Source: Climacteris rufus (taxonomy: Eukaryota; Chordata; Aves; Passeriformes; Climacteridae). From it: a stretch of 64,000 nucleotides of DNA. The stretch covers positions 1,393,941-1,457,940 of the forward strand of contig VZRZ01005945.1 in assembly GCA_013398175.1 (NCBI GenBank), given 5' to 3'. The position numbers and the translations under genes were made by a program. Below, one piece after another: positions 22,868-34,282 of the stretch. Under the pieces are notes generated by a model. It did no database searches and had not been told where the DNA came from. It worked only from the letters and a program-made list of their open reading frames with translations. Within the stretch, counting starts at the first letter, position 1. Each line of letters starts with the position of its first letter.

Positions 22868-25269
22868 TGCTCAAAAAAAATTTAAAAATCTCAAATTTTG
22901 TATTGAACTGTGATTTCACAGACTTTTCTTCGACTTACAATCTTGATATTTCATTCTTTCATTCTAGAGAGAATTTAGGTGTGATGTTAGTTACCAGTCG
23001 TCCAATATTAAGCATATTTACTTCTGAAAAGAAGTCACATTACTTACTGAAGTGGCTGAAGGGAAAAAGATATGGCATCCAATAAATTAACATATAGATA
23101 ATAACATTTGTATTACATTTTAATGTGGCTGTGGTGTTAACTTCTGTGATAGCTAATAGTGTCACTTCTCATTTTTGAAAGTAAATTAATAACTGGAGTC
23201 TATAAAGCCTTTTGGGGTATATAGTGTATTTTCCAGACTGCAGTATATTAGGGAAATACCCAGTAATCAGCTAAAACCATTTTGTGGAATTACTGTTTTT
23301 TAAAATTATTATTTTATTTTTATTTTACTTTTTGCTAGGATTTTTTTCAGAACTTTCATCAATAGCCTGATTACAAAGGTGGAAATTACCTTAGATTTGA
23401 TTACTGAGCAGGTTTAAAAGACTCTGCTCTCGTAAGAAGGACTTTTATATTTCACTGAAAGAAAAAACTACTGCAAGAGCTAAAAGGCCTCTGGTTTAGA
23501 ATTTGACTATGAGGGAACAATTTCACATTGCAAAAACACATCTAAAATATACTAACCGTAAGAGTTCCACAGAGCTAGAGGTGTCTCCTCTTCAAACAGC
23601 TTTTAAAATTTCTCAGTGAAAGATGACTGGCTACATTTTAGACTTATTTAAAAGTATTATGGGCTCTCCAAGGTCTGGCATGTTAATTCTTTCACTTGTA
23701 TTATGTACGTGTGCAGTAACTTTTAAAAGTGTTTCAATTTTAGGGTTTTGTTTAGTAGAAATATTTGTATAGAATCTATCAAACTAGCAATTAAAGCCTT
23801 TTCCCTTCTCACCACATCATTTGATTTAAGTCTTGAAGTCTTTGCAGTTGAACTGGTGCAGCAGCCTGCAGAGGAACTGAGAAATGAAAGGACCTACAAA
23901 CAGACTTGGGTATTTCATCCCTGAGCACTGACTTGCAGAGTAGATGAACAGCAAAAAACAGATCCCACCTGACAACTGGACCCATGCACACACAGAAAGT
24001 CAGTATTTGTTCAGATTTAACTGCATCAGTTTTAACAATAATGTCCAGTTTTACATTTGAGAATAAATACCTTTTGACCAATTAAATTTCAGGGAAGAAT
24101 TAGGTGGATTCATGCTGTGTTCAGAGAAGAACTGACAACCAGAAGTGACCTATCTGAAAGCCTTTAGTACTCTTGTTCTGTCTCACAGTACATATGTGTC
24201 CATCAACAAAAATTTTGCCAGGTCCAATTATCACTAATTGGCAGTTAATCTGACTGAGAAATGCAAGGCTAAGTATTTAGGGGCCAACCTTGCATGCATT
24301 GACATAGAGGAAAAAAATACCAAAAATACTAGAAATGAGACAGAAAAGTAATATGAAGCTATCTCTGTATTGACTCCCCACAACTGGCTGTAGATCTGAT
24401 GGCGTGAAATAAGGGTTGCTGTGCTACTGACAGAACAGGCCAAAAATTAATGTGCAGGTAATTGAAGACCTCCAACCTTGAAGCTATGTGTGAAACTCCT
24501 TGGGAAATGGGTTAACGAAAGGAATTTACTTTACTGGGCACTGAAAGCTTCTTTCAGTGATGCAGTTTGTAAACTGTTACAAAAGAAATGCAGTTCCTGT
24601 GGTGCATATAGAAATACTATAGACTTTGTGAAAGGGAATAAGTCATACCTTTCTGTCCCCCTTCCTCCCCCTGAAAAAAATCTATTCCTTTTTGTATTTA
24701 GCAAAAGAAGCCACAAAATAATTGCAACTGGGCTGGACAGTGGCTTTGCACTGAGATAGATCTTTCATTGTACAAGAAATGAATGTCTTTGTGTAACAAA
24801 GGGCATGGGTGATGTTTTAGATTTCATTCCTCATTTTCCTTTTTTCCTCTGGCAGAACTATTTAATTGGTGTTTAGTGAAACCCTCTGCACTTTAGAACT
24901 TCAGCTCTTTTAATTGAAACAGATACTATGACTGCTCAGAACTACAGCTGGTTCTTCTATCTGCAAATCTATTCTGTGTTTCACTTCATATTGAGTAACC
25001 ATTTTCGCTTCTTATCATCAACATGAAAAAATTATCCTTTGTTTCTGTGAAAGCTCCATTTACTGCCCTTGGCATGCTTTGTGCATTACAGAGTTGACAA
25101 CGGACAAAATGCTTTTCTTGAAGGAAAAGGAAAAAAAGGACTATTTTGTTGTCTTTTATTCTCTGGACACTGCTGGTCTTTGGTGTGTGGCCTAGAGTAC
25201 ATCTTTTAGAGTCATTGAAGAAGTAAAGTGAAAAGCAGTACATGGACAGAAGTGAGGAGAAAGACTGTG
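22868..25269. other. Unique AT-rich non-coding DNA, no gene seen
   Basis: No gene or repeat family is recognised. Frames of 90 codons (23809-24081, minus) and 93 codons (24478-24759, plus) have no identifiable domain or splice context. Confidence 0.55.
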
Positions 25270-25375
25270 AATCATAGAGTGGTTTGGGTTGGAAGGGACC
25301 TCAAAGTTCACCAGTTCCACCTCCCGTGCCATGGGCAGGGACATCTTTCACTAGACTGTGTTGCTCAAAGTCCCA
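25270..25375 (-). mobile_element. CR1 LINE 3'-end fragment, fairly young
   Basis: It begins ATCATAGAGTGGTTTGGG and continues GTTGGAAGGGACCTCAAAG, GCCATGGGCAGGGACATC and CACTAGACTGTGTTGCTC, a close antisense match to the avian CR1 3' end. It breaks off after about 105 bp, and low-complexity T/G sequence follows shortly after. Confidence 0.88.
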
Positions 25376-25461
25376 TTCTGTAGTTTAAAGGGGTTTTCAA
25401 ACTCAAAAGTTAAATGGTCTATAGAGTCAATTGTTTTCATATATGGATAAATATACATTGA

Positions 25462-25554
25462 GTTTTTTGGTGTGGTTTGTTTTTTTTTGGTTTGTTGGTT
25501 GGTTGGTTGGTTTGTGTGTGTGTGATGTATTGTTTGTTTGTTTGTTTTTTTTTT
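25462..25554. repeat. T/G-rich compound simple repeat
   Basis: TTGG tetranucleotides (about 25490-25513), TG dinucleotides (25513-25524) and TTTG tetranucleotides (25530-25545) end in a T run. The lysine-, asparagine- and threonine-rich minus-strand frame at 25351-25578 is a translation of this tract. Confidence 0.92.
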
Positions 25555-25849
25555 CCTGGACTTAAAATATGTTGACATTTTCCACCACTACATTTTGCAT
25601 CTCACTTGATCTTTGCACTACATGCTAATTCCAAGGCAGCAGCTCCCTTTCAACTGCTTGCTTGAGGGGCCACATCCAGTTTGAAATTGTGCAAATGTGG
25701 TAAAATCAGCCTGTTTGTGCCACTGGGAGGAGCAGGAGGCTTCACATGGAACTATTAAACAACAGGCTGAGCTGGAGGATGGAAGAAGAACCCACCATAC
25801 AGCTGTGGTGGCTCTCATGGCTGCAGGTCTTGTGAGAGTCTTGAGATTA
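25555..25849. other. Unique DNA downstream of the CpG-rich island
   Basis: On the minus strand an ATG at 25818, in a good initiation context (CAGCCATGAG), opens a 66-codon frame ending at 25618. Its N-terminus is hydrophobic and signal-peptide-like. It lies 250-300 bp downstream of the putative minus-strand core promoter at 26130. I recognise no protein family, and it could be a leader, an upstream frame or chance. Confidence 0.3.
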
Positions 25850-26129
25850 CAGCTAACGGTGCTGAACTGCCGGGGTAAAAGTCGTGAGCAGCTGGAAGCC
25901 TTCGATGTCGGTCATGCGACCTGAGAGAAGCGATTCCAGCCTCACCCAGTTTCCGTGGAGTCGTGGCTGCCTCAGAGCTTCTGCGGGGTGTTTGCTCAGT
26001 TCATGCACCTGGTTTAATTAAGCGGTGAAAGAGACAAGGAAGGGTTCTTTTTCACTTATTACCAGCAGGGTTTAATACTGGAGTCGAAGAGGGTGCGGAT
26101 AAAGACAAAGAAGGGCTGGCGGGGGTGTC

Positions 26130-26280
26130 TGTTATATCAGGGAAGTGAGGGGAAGGCAGTCGGAACAAAGCCAATGGCTGCAGAGGATTGGAATGGCTGA
26201 CAGGGACATTGGCCGGTCCCGTGGCTGTCCGCACCCAGCAGAACAACCAGTGGGCCGCCCTTTCTGGCAAGCACCGCCCC
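26130..26280 (-). promoter_or_regulatory. Putative minus-strand core promoter (GC box, CCAAT boxes, TATA)
   Basis: Read on the minus strand, the order is: GGGGCGG Sp1-type box (26274-26280), CCAAT (26208-26212), CCAAT (26187-26191), an inverted ATTGG (26171-26175) and a TATA-like ATATAA (26132-26137). The CCAAT boxes would lie roughly 80-110 bp upstream of a start near 26105, the classical spacing. ATTAAA follows in the leader (near 26073). The same layout would also fit the U3/R region of an unrecognised LTR, because promoter and ATTAAA are close together. Both a cellular promoter and an old LTR promoter remain possible. Confidence 0.4.
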
Positions 26281-26484
26281 TCGCTGCTCACAGGCCGGCC
26301 CTGCGCCCGGGACGCGCGCGTGCCTGGACGGGGAGGGAAGCAGGGAAGAAGGTGACGCGAACGCCTCGCGCCCGCAATCCCGGGAGTGAGGGCGAGAAGA
26401 GGCGGCCGTGCCATCCACTGGCTCCGGGCCCTCCCCGGGCCTGCTGCCCCGGTGGGCGGGCAGGGGGAAAAGCACGATCGAGCG

Positions 26485-26490
26485 CTGGAC
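26485..26490 (+). repeat. Target-site duplication of LTR copy B (left CTGGAC)
   Basis: CTGGAC here is repeated exactly at 26805-26810, directly after the LTR's terminal CA. Confidence 0.88.
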
Positions 26491-26804
26491 TGTTGCCCTG
26501 CTTTTTGCAGCTGAATATTATTATTTCCTTGTAGCTAGTTTCACATGGTTCTTTTCTGTAAACATAGCTATGTTATTGTAACTGTATCTTATCATTCACA
26601 TTCCTTTCTCATGGACACAGAACTTTGATGGACATTTCCTTTGACCACTGTAGTTGAGGGAGGAAGAACTGATTTCCTCCAATGAATAGTGATTTCCAAA
26701 TGGATATAAAAAATAAAGAAGGCGGATCTTGTGCCCCTTCCTTCCTTTCCCTGATCCTGGACACAGGTGTCTCTGGCTCTTCCTTTTGTGTCGCTGCTGT
26801 ATCA
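26491..26804 (+). mobile_element. Solo LTR (copy B), 314 bp, with 6-bp target duplication
   Basis: It starts TGTTGCCCTG and ends GCTGCTGTATCA, flanked by perfect CTGGAC repeats (26485-26490 and 26805-26810). It aligns along its whole length with the LTR at 19972-20280. Shared blocks include TTGTAGCTAGTTTC, ATGTTATTGTAAC, TTTGATGGACATTTCC and TTTGTGTCG near the end. A TATA-like box with an AATAAA hexamer (26705-26717) marks the U3/R junction. The copies differ at a good fraction of sites, so they are independent insertions or have aged separately. No internal retroviral genes remain. Frames at 26596-26832 and 26682-26957 overlap it and are not genes. Confidence 0.88.
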
Positions 26805-26810
26805 CTGGAC

Positions 26811-28763
26811 CTGCCCAGATGCAACGCAGCACTGAACCAGTTTATAAAGCAAAACCCATCAAGACTCTTAAATAGGAGAACACCACATGGGGCTCAGGTT
26901 ATCCTTGAAGGGCAAATTATTGACAGTTTCAATAAATTGCGTACAAATAAAGGCTAATGACAAAAGGAAATGGGCCAGTCATTGCTTGCATACATTGGTG
27001 CAAGTTTTCAAATTCATTTAAATTATCCGCTGTTTATAACCAGAGTAAATTTGACCATGTATGTTAAACTGTGAATAAGTGTCTAATGAAATATCATAGG
27101 GTAGATTTTAAGTTTGGCCTGGATTAACATACTCTTTAATGATCTGTAAGGAGACAGCATATTCATTAAATTTGCATGTGATACAAAGTTTGGTTTCAAA
27201 AAACACTGAAGGTACAAAACCAGAGTGGGTCTGAAAGAGACTTCACTGAACAAACCAAATAAATAAATAAATAAGAAAAAAAGAAAAAAGTAAAGAGATT
27301 AAAGAGATTCAGCTTGGCAAAATGTAGGTCGATAAATGTAATGATTAATATTCTGAATTACAATGTAGTAAGGAGAAGTCCTGGTAATGCTGAGGGAGAC
27401 AAAGATTTCTCATATACAACTACTACTACCAATAATAAACAGATTAAAAATTGTGTTTAGACTCTATTAGTGGGATCACACCACTTTAAACAAGGACACA
27501 CATTTTGTAGGCTTCTGGAAATGTTAAAATATTGAAAGGTTGGAAATAAATCAAAATATGTCAGTAACATGAAGTGAAAGGGAGTTGATGTAAGAGCAGA
27601 AGTTAAAAAAATGTGTACAAAGAAGCAGAAATAAAATGTATGTTCAGGGAGGAGTTAAGGTGCTGGGAATGTTGTGGTTCATGTGTGAAAATGGCTGGTG
27701 TGTTTTCAGGGTGACACCCTGGGGTGACTGGAGCAAGTGGAATGGAACCACAGCACTGAACATTCAAATCAAGCATAAGGAAAATACTTTGGAAGTAAAA
27801 TGTGTTCACCTGGGAAGTATTTTCCTCAAGGATGGTTGGGATTTAACACTTCTGTGTATTTTAGCCTCTCTGTAATACCTGTCTTTCCAAACTGCTGTGA
27901 GATAGGCAAATGCTATAATCCCCATTTTGCTGGTGGGGTATGAAGGATGCTGCTAGATGCCACCACCGAGCTCTCTTGGGATTTCACTACTAGCAGGGGA
28001 TGGATCTGGGAACATTTTCCTACAAGATGGGACAGCAGAAGTGCCTTCAGCTCTAAAGAGATATGAGCAAGGGATCCAGATCATTAATGAGGATGTTTTG
28101 AGTTTTTGGTTTTTGGTTTTGTTTTTTTTTTTTTGTGCAATATGAAGGCTCAAAGTAAAGCTATTTGTATTTATTGCATCAGCTTCAAATTGTAAGTGCT
28201 GTAATTTTTTTTTTCTTTAAATCTTCTTTTCAAGCATTGAGGATCTGGTGACTTTACTACATTCGACCCTGAATGAGGCAGGTATCTCAAAGTACTAGAT
28301 GTGTTAAAAGACTGCTTTGGCTCAAGTATGCCCCTGTAGTGTCCAATTTCACTCTTCCTTTTGAATAATTACTTTCATTGGAAAGAAGTGGGAATAGACT
28401 TCTTTCCTTTAATCATGTTGAAATTAGGAATAAATGCTTCAGAAAAAAAAATACCAGTGTTTCTTTTATTCCAGAGCAATTTCAGGATGATGGATATTAT
28501 TGCAAGAAATATTTCTTCATTAGTATCTTCTGTTTGGTGAGGGCTTCATCAGCTGCTGTAGTGAATTTAGTGAGTCTTTTTAATTTGTCCGTGTGTTTCA
28601 ATTCAATTAATTTTCTTGTTAAGTTTTCAGTGGTGAAAGTGTCTAGGAAGGTTTGATGTAATTTAAAGATAAAATTCCTGCTTCGGATATTCAGCTCAAA
28701 TAAATTAGCAGTTCAAAACAGCAGCTATTACTCAGTATCTTCTAGGGTTTTAAAATAAATTTA

Positions 28764-28766
<3 letters not shown>
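26811..28766. other. Unique AT-rich DNA, no gene seen
   Basis: No gene is recognised. Simple sequence includes AAAT tetranucleotides passing into A/G-rich sequence at 27257-27290, and a T run near 28123-28134. Frames of 79 and 92 codons are unsupported. Confidence 0.55.

Positions 28767-28795
<29 letters not shown>
28767..28795. repeat. 29-base T homopolymer
   Basis: An uninterrupted run of 29 T, preceded by ACTC and followed by CCATT. It could be the A tail of a minus-strand retrocopy, but the adjacent sequence (28796 onward, and 28700-28766) shows no recognisable retrocopy. The exact length may be unreliable because of sequencing slippage. Confidence 0.95.
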
Positions 28796-28997
28796 CCATT
28801 ATATGCTCCTTAAAGCCTACAACTTGTTTTCTAACCTCTCTAAGCTGTAATTACTATATCAAGAATGAGAACTCTGGAGACCTTTGTTTGTATAGACACT
28901 CATCAACCAAGCGTCAACAATGTGTGATACCAGTAGAAGGATCGTTTCTGAGACTCTAATTGATTCAACATTCACATTGACTTAATCACTTTCATGT

Positions 28998-29340
28998 AAT
29001 CACAGAATGGTTGGGGGTTGGAAGGGGCATATGATGATCATCCTGTCCAACCAGCCCCCTGCTAAAGCAGCTTCACTTAGAGTGAGTTCCTCAGGGTTGC
29101 ATTCAAGTGGATTTTTAATATCTCCAGAGAAGAAGATTCCACAGCCTCTTTGAGCAGTGTGTTTCAGGGCTCTGCCACCCTCAAGAGTAAAGAAGTTTTT
29201 TCTTATGTTCAGGTGGAACTTCCTGTGTTTCAGTTTGTGCCAGCTGCCTGTTGTCCTGTTGCTGAGCACCACTGAAGAGTCTGGCACCAAATTCTTGACA
29301 TCCCTTCACCTCTTTTCAACCCTTTGCTTCACTTCAGGTG
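28998..29340 (-). mobile_element. CR1 LINE fragment, about 340 bp
   Basis: It starts AATCACAGAATGGTTGGGGG and continues GGCATATGATGATCATCCTG, TCTCCAGAGAAGAAGATTCC, CTCTTTGAGCAGTGTG, TTCTTATGTTCAGGTGG and GCCAGCTGCCTGTTGTCC. This is the antisense CR1 3' region of one of the major avian subfamilies. It is 5'-truncated. The 96-codon minus frame at 29000-29290 lies inside and is a remnant of repeat sequence. Confidence 0.9.
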
Positions 29341-32300
29341 GTCCCTTCTAGCTTCAAACTCTGTAGTAAGAGTAGTGAAAGGATTATTATCAATTCACTG
29401 GTCTATTACAAAGTTCTTTGTGTTTTGTTTTTTACAAGGTGCCTGTTTATCAGCATTTCTGAATACACATGCCTATCTGTAACTGTGGACTCACAAAGCA
29501 TCTCAGCACAGAAACTGCTTGAGGTCAACTCTGAAATGAAATCTAAGATGACAGTGAACTCTTTAAAATAGTCACTCTTAGTTACTCCATATGCCTGCTG
29601 TGAAGTGATAGTGATGTTGAGTACAGGCACAGGGAGAAAATTGTGTCTATGAAAAGTTTACCAAGTCTATCAGGAAAGGAAAGTGTGCATGTCAATAATA
29701 AAATAACCAGAAAAAAAATTTCCAGACAAATCACATTATGGTATGTCCATAACATAATTAGCCTGTGCTTCAGGATTAATTCTTGAATTTTATACTGAAA
29801 TAGCAGTCAAGGCTTTCATTCTAAATTCAAAGCATTTGGAAATATCTTCTCTGCCTTTTTGATTTGTATACATTTGCCATTTTTTTCTTAAAAAAATTAA
29901 TTTGAGCTCTGGGAAGTTAGTAATCCTAAAAGTAGATTATATAGTTGTGATAACTCTTCATTGCACCTATCCTAGCAAGCAAGACTTAATGCTTGAGTAA
30001 GATAGTTTTCATAGATCTGTAATGGGTATTTTCAGAAGTAGTTTTGAGTGGATATTAGAAGACATGACTTCTCTGCAATGGAAATTTCCACTTACTTAAT
30101 TTCTAAATAAATAACTCTTGTATTAATTACTTTTAATTGAAAAGGAGAAGATTTTCATTTTGCCAAGGAAGTAATGTATTTAAACAAAACTGTCATTTAG
30201 GATTAGAAGTATCTCATGTCTCCTAGCTCTGTGATCATTGCTTATACAGGTGTGGTTTTCATAGTGAATAGTGCTATTACATGTTTAAAAACCACATCTG
30301 TCACAGGCTGTCCAAGCTAGATCAGAGACAAAATGGGTTATGTATTACAGGCACAAGTCTTTCATGAGAAGAAGAGGTTTTAATCTGCAAATACAGCATA
30401 ATACCTATTCCCAGGTCAATTTCTGCTTTGCTCACTAAGGCAAATGGTGTATATTGGTTTAAGTAGGTGCTGGAATTGAAGTGACAAGAGTGATTTATAC
30501 TACCTGAGGTTCTGTTCCCTCCTTTAAAAGATGAGACACTCTGTTAAAGTCCTTGCAGACTGCTCTAATTGGTCAGGCTTGAGGGATGTTCAGTAAGTTT
30601 CTGTGGGTCCTGCAGCTCATTTTGCAGAGACTGTGAGCAGAGTTCTGAAGGACAGCTGGGATACCATTTGCCTTCCACCGTGGTCTCTGTACCTAATTCC
30701 ATTCTAGACTTCACACAGGGTTCAGACTGGTCTTGTTTCTGCCACTGTATTATTAAATGTTGAATGTGCTCTTTGCACTCACAAGTACCTTTAGTGCTCA
30801 GAAATGTGTGAACAATTGGAGGTACAGCAGTATCTACCTTAAATCCGTTTCATAGGTAATGTTCATTGGTCCTGAAACATGCACAATTTGCACAAACCGC
30901 AGCTAACACGTTTGATCCACGAGCTATGCTTGTAGCAAAGTATACCTCAGTCTCAAATATGGGATATCAGAATGCCAAAAGAATGCAAGTTTATGCTATT
31001 CTATACCCTCACTATTCAAACACATATTTTAAAGCAATGCAAATTTTTCTACTGCAGAATTCTTAGTTGGGGAAGAAGTGTGGCCAAGGAAATTAACAGA
31101 CCCCTATTTGTTTTTTTTTATTCTTGAATGAGGAGCGGCGATGTGTCACTTGAGCACTCTTTTCTCCAGTGTCTTTCCCAGTAAATTACATAGTTTCTCT
31201 TGCATGCCACATGGATCATTAAACATTCTGTGTATCTCCCAATCTTCTCCATCCTAACATGGAGGAAGCCAGTAATAAGATTAATATTTGTCACTAAGAA
31301 TTACTTGCATAGCTGTAAGGGAGGAACATTTTATGTGTACATGCACAACTGGAGTCAAAGGATAAGCTGAATGCTACTGAAATAAGGGCATCTATCAGTA
31401 CACTCAGTTTTCTTATGTATTCCTGCAATGCTGTTATATTCAGGAATTTAAAGTCTAATCCAGGGATCAAAAGAATTATAGTTAACAATGAGCACTTAAT
31501 ATAAACAACATCAGCAAAGAGAAATATTACTGTATAATTGGGACTTAGAGGACTTCCTTTATACATCCATGTGGAGTCAAAGCTTTCTCTTCTGAGGTAC
31601 CCCTGACTCTTAACTAGAACTGTGAGTTGAAGGAAATATCTGGCTGAGCTTTCCTGAGAACATCAGGATGCAGTTTGTTCTGCAGACAATTACACCCTTG
31701 TATGGTTGTACTGAAGGAGGAGGAGCCAGTGTTCCTGCCTTGTAGAAACACACTGAAGGAGTATCCTGCTGCTCCCATGGAGACCTGCTTCTGCCAACTC
31801 TATTCTTCTGTGTTGCTGAATCCTTCCAGTATTATGACCTCTAGCAATTCTGTGTTGGTGACAGCCCATGCTGCAAAATACAAGATGGTTTAAAGAGACA
31901 AGTGCAGTTCAGGGTGAGAAGGAGGCTGTATGCTGGATTAATTTTTCTTGAGTTGCACCATGTGCTTCTTTGTAAGTAGCACCACAGGACTATGCAGGTA
32001 CACATGAATGACACATGATGCCACTCGTGTTAACAGTCAATTAACTATTTTACTTCAGTATTTGTTTCTAGACATTAGGAAATAATTAAAGCTCTGGCAG
32101 ACAAAGTAGTGAGTACTTACTTTGTAGTGACCTAGATAAGCAAGGTATGTCTGGGAAATGCTAATAAGCATTTTACCTCTCTGCTGTCTTTCTGCATGGC
32201 TGATTTATCATTTAATACAGCACATTGCTATGCAGCTATCCTTTCTTTTCATGCTCCTCGATTCCACCTAGTAAGCCCTGCCTTTCAGCTGGGCTTGTTA

Positions 32301-34230
32301 ACACAAGCAGTGTGGAGCATTAATAGCTGTTCCTGTGTTCAGTTCATCCCTTAGCTTGGGCAAGGCTGTTATGGACAGCATCTGTTTGAGTTTGAGCCAT
32401 GTGCTCTGGATGAAAGTCCCACAGCCTAGAAAAACAGATTTGGAAATAAAGCCAACTTCTTAATCTTGACAAACCCGTGTCAAGATTCCAGGTGCCAGAG
32501 ATGCAATTTTCAGTCCCCCTAATAAATCATGGTGCTAAAACTGTGAGAGGTGCTGTTAGGGCTGAGCAGAGAGGGTTCTCCAGTTCTTAAGTTTATGCTG
32601 CACTTTAGGAATTCTTCAGTGTGAAAAATGTGATAAAATGTGTAAAAACGAACATGAGGGCTTCTATTCAAGCCTCAAAGGTAGCCAGCTGATAAGGAAA
32701 TTCAATCCTCAAGTATATTCACAGTCTCTCAAGTATGTTAAGTTCATTTACTTGGTGAAATATTTTGAGAACATAGGTATGTCTAAAACCTTTTCCTCTT
32801 TGCTATTCAAGTAAAGCCATCTATAGCCAAGAACTACTTGTGAAGGGAGTTTTCTGTATTTATTTCAGGAAAAAAAAAGCATTGTGTATTTTCTACTGAG
32901 ATAATTAGCTTGAAAGAGAAATGTGTCTTTCATATAAAGTGAAATGATAGGGCACTCTCCACAGAGGTGCAAGGTAAGGTGTGAGTTTTCTTTCATGCCG
33001 AGAAAAGATGGAGTTTGGCTTTGTGTTCTGTGTAAGTGCATAATTCCTGGTACCAAGTGTGTTTGAAAGGAGAGGGAAGAATACCACTGCACCTTGCCCT
33101 GGACTTTTAGGTACTTGTTAATCTTCCTTTCAGAATGCAAAAGGGTGAAAGTACCTGTGAGGACGATGAGGAAGTATTTAGTGTGTGGATTTTACTTGGG
33201 TTTATGTGTAAGGTCAGTGTCAAACTGTTTGCCATTATCAATGTCTTTGTATGTCCAGAAGCTAAACTTGAAGACCATCTTGATTTGATATGTGTCTAAA
33301 AGCAAGGTGGCAACAAAAGCTTGATTTCAGGAGATCAAGGCTTCATTTCAGTCTTTTTCTACATACTGCCCTCTTCCTTGCCTCTGTTTCCTTCCCTATT
33401 AAGTTTGACTATTAGTATCTACTTCATGAAGGATTTCTGAGCCCAAAGTAATTAAGTCTGAAAAGCGTGTTGAGACATTCAGATGGAAAGCGCTGTCTAA
33501 GTGCACTGGCATAATTATACAGTACATAACTGATCCAAGTACCAAAAAGAAGTGGAACACGGAAGAACAGCTAAATTTATCCTAGAAAATGGGTTCAGCA
33601 GTTCAACATTCAGATGTAGATCAGTAGAGCAGCCTCAGTGCTGTTTAAAGCCACACAATCAGCTAAGTTTGGCTGATGTACTATCAGTTGTTGTGAAGTG
33701 CCTTTTAATATGTGTTGATTTAGCTGTTAAGAGGATTTTTATCATACAATTAACATATACTTCTGTGTTTAAAGTGTTCTCTGAATAAAACATTTTTTGT
33801 TTGCTTTTAATTCTTAAATATTTTCTTTCAATTAAATTTACAGTTATTTTATGTTTTACAACCTGCACATAGATCATGGCATTGATAAAGTATTTTTAGG
33901 ATATTGAAATGAATGATTTTTCGCACTGCAAATGAAAACTCAGAAAAAAAGTTAAATCCATATGGTGCTGTGAAAAGTGGCTGACTGGGCTGCAGGTACA
34001 ATATTTAATCCCTTAGCATTTTTCACCACCAAGGTATAAAGCAAATACCAGCATAATCTGCCAGTAATGTAATCTGGCTTGTAAAACAGCTAATGTTCTC
34101 CTCCCCAAATTCTGATAGCAGTGCTTGTGCAAATTAAGATTTTATAGTTCACACTCACGCTTTTACAATGAACAGTGTTAGCTGATAGAAGTGGTGGCAC
34201 AAATTTAAAAGGTCCAGTAGCTTTTGCAAT
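29341..34230. other. Unique AT-rich non-coding DNA, no gene seen
   Basis: Nothing is assignable over almost 5 kb. A small dyad CTTGT-TAAC-ACAAG lies near 32298-32311. All frames (up to 92 codons) lack recognisable domains. Confidence 0.6.
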
Positions 34231-34282
34231 TGTTTTGTTGTTTGTTTTTTTTTTGTTTTGTGTTTTTGTTTTGTTTTGTTTT
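34231..34282. repeat. TTTTG / TTTG simple repeat
   Basis: T-rich sequence punctuated by single G, in TTTG to TTTTTG units. The lysine/asparagine-rich minus-strand frame beginning near 34290 derives from it. Confidence 0.92.

Larger units (their letters stand above)
25850..26490. other. CpG-rich island
   Basis: The base composition changes sharply from AT-rich, CpG-poor DNA to GC-rich DNA with many CpGs. For example, 26281-26340 alone holds nine, including a CGCGCGCG run near 26313. In birds such islands usually mark promoters. The 112- to 129-codon frames on both strands here are explained by the scarcity of stop codons in GC-rich DNA. An LTR is inserted exactly at its right edge (26491). 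Removing the LTR shows that the GC-rich text continued for a few tens of bases (to about 26835). Confidence 0.75.

Noticed and set aside
26137..26534. Overlapping 112-129 codon frames on both strands
   Set aside because: They lie in the GC-rich island, where stop codons are rare. Frames are open on both strands and no domain is recognised.
19972..26804. One full-length provirus with paired LTRs
   Set aside because: Each LTR has its own 6-bp target duplication, and no retroviral coding remnants lie between them.
28700..28800. Processed pseudogene with poly(A) tail (minus strand) at the 29-T run
   Set aside because: The sequence to the right of the run shows no gene-like content or target duplication that I can identify.
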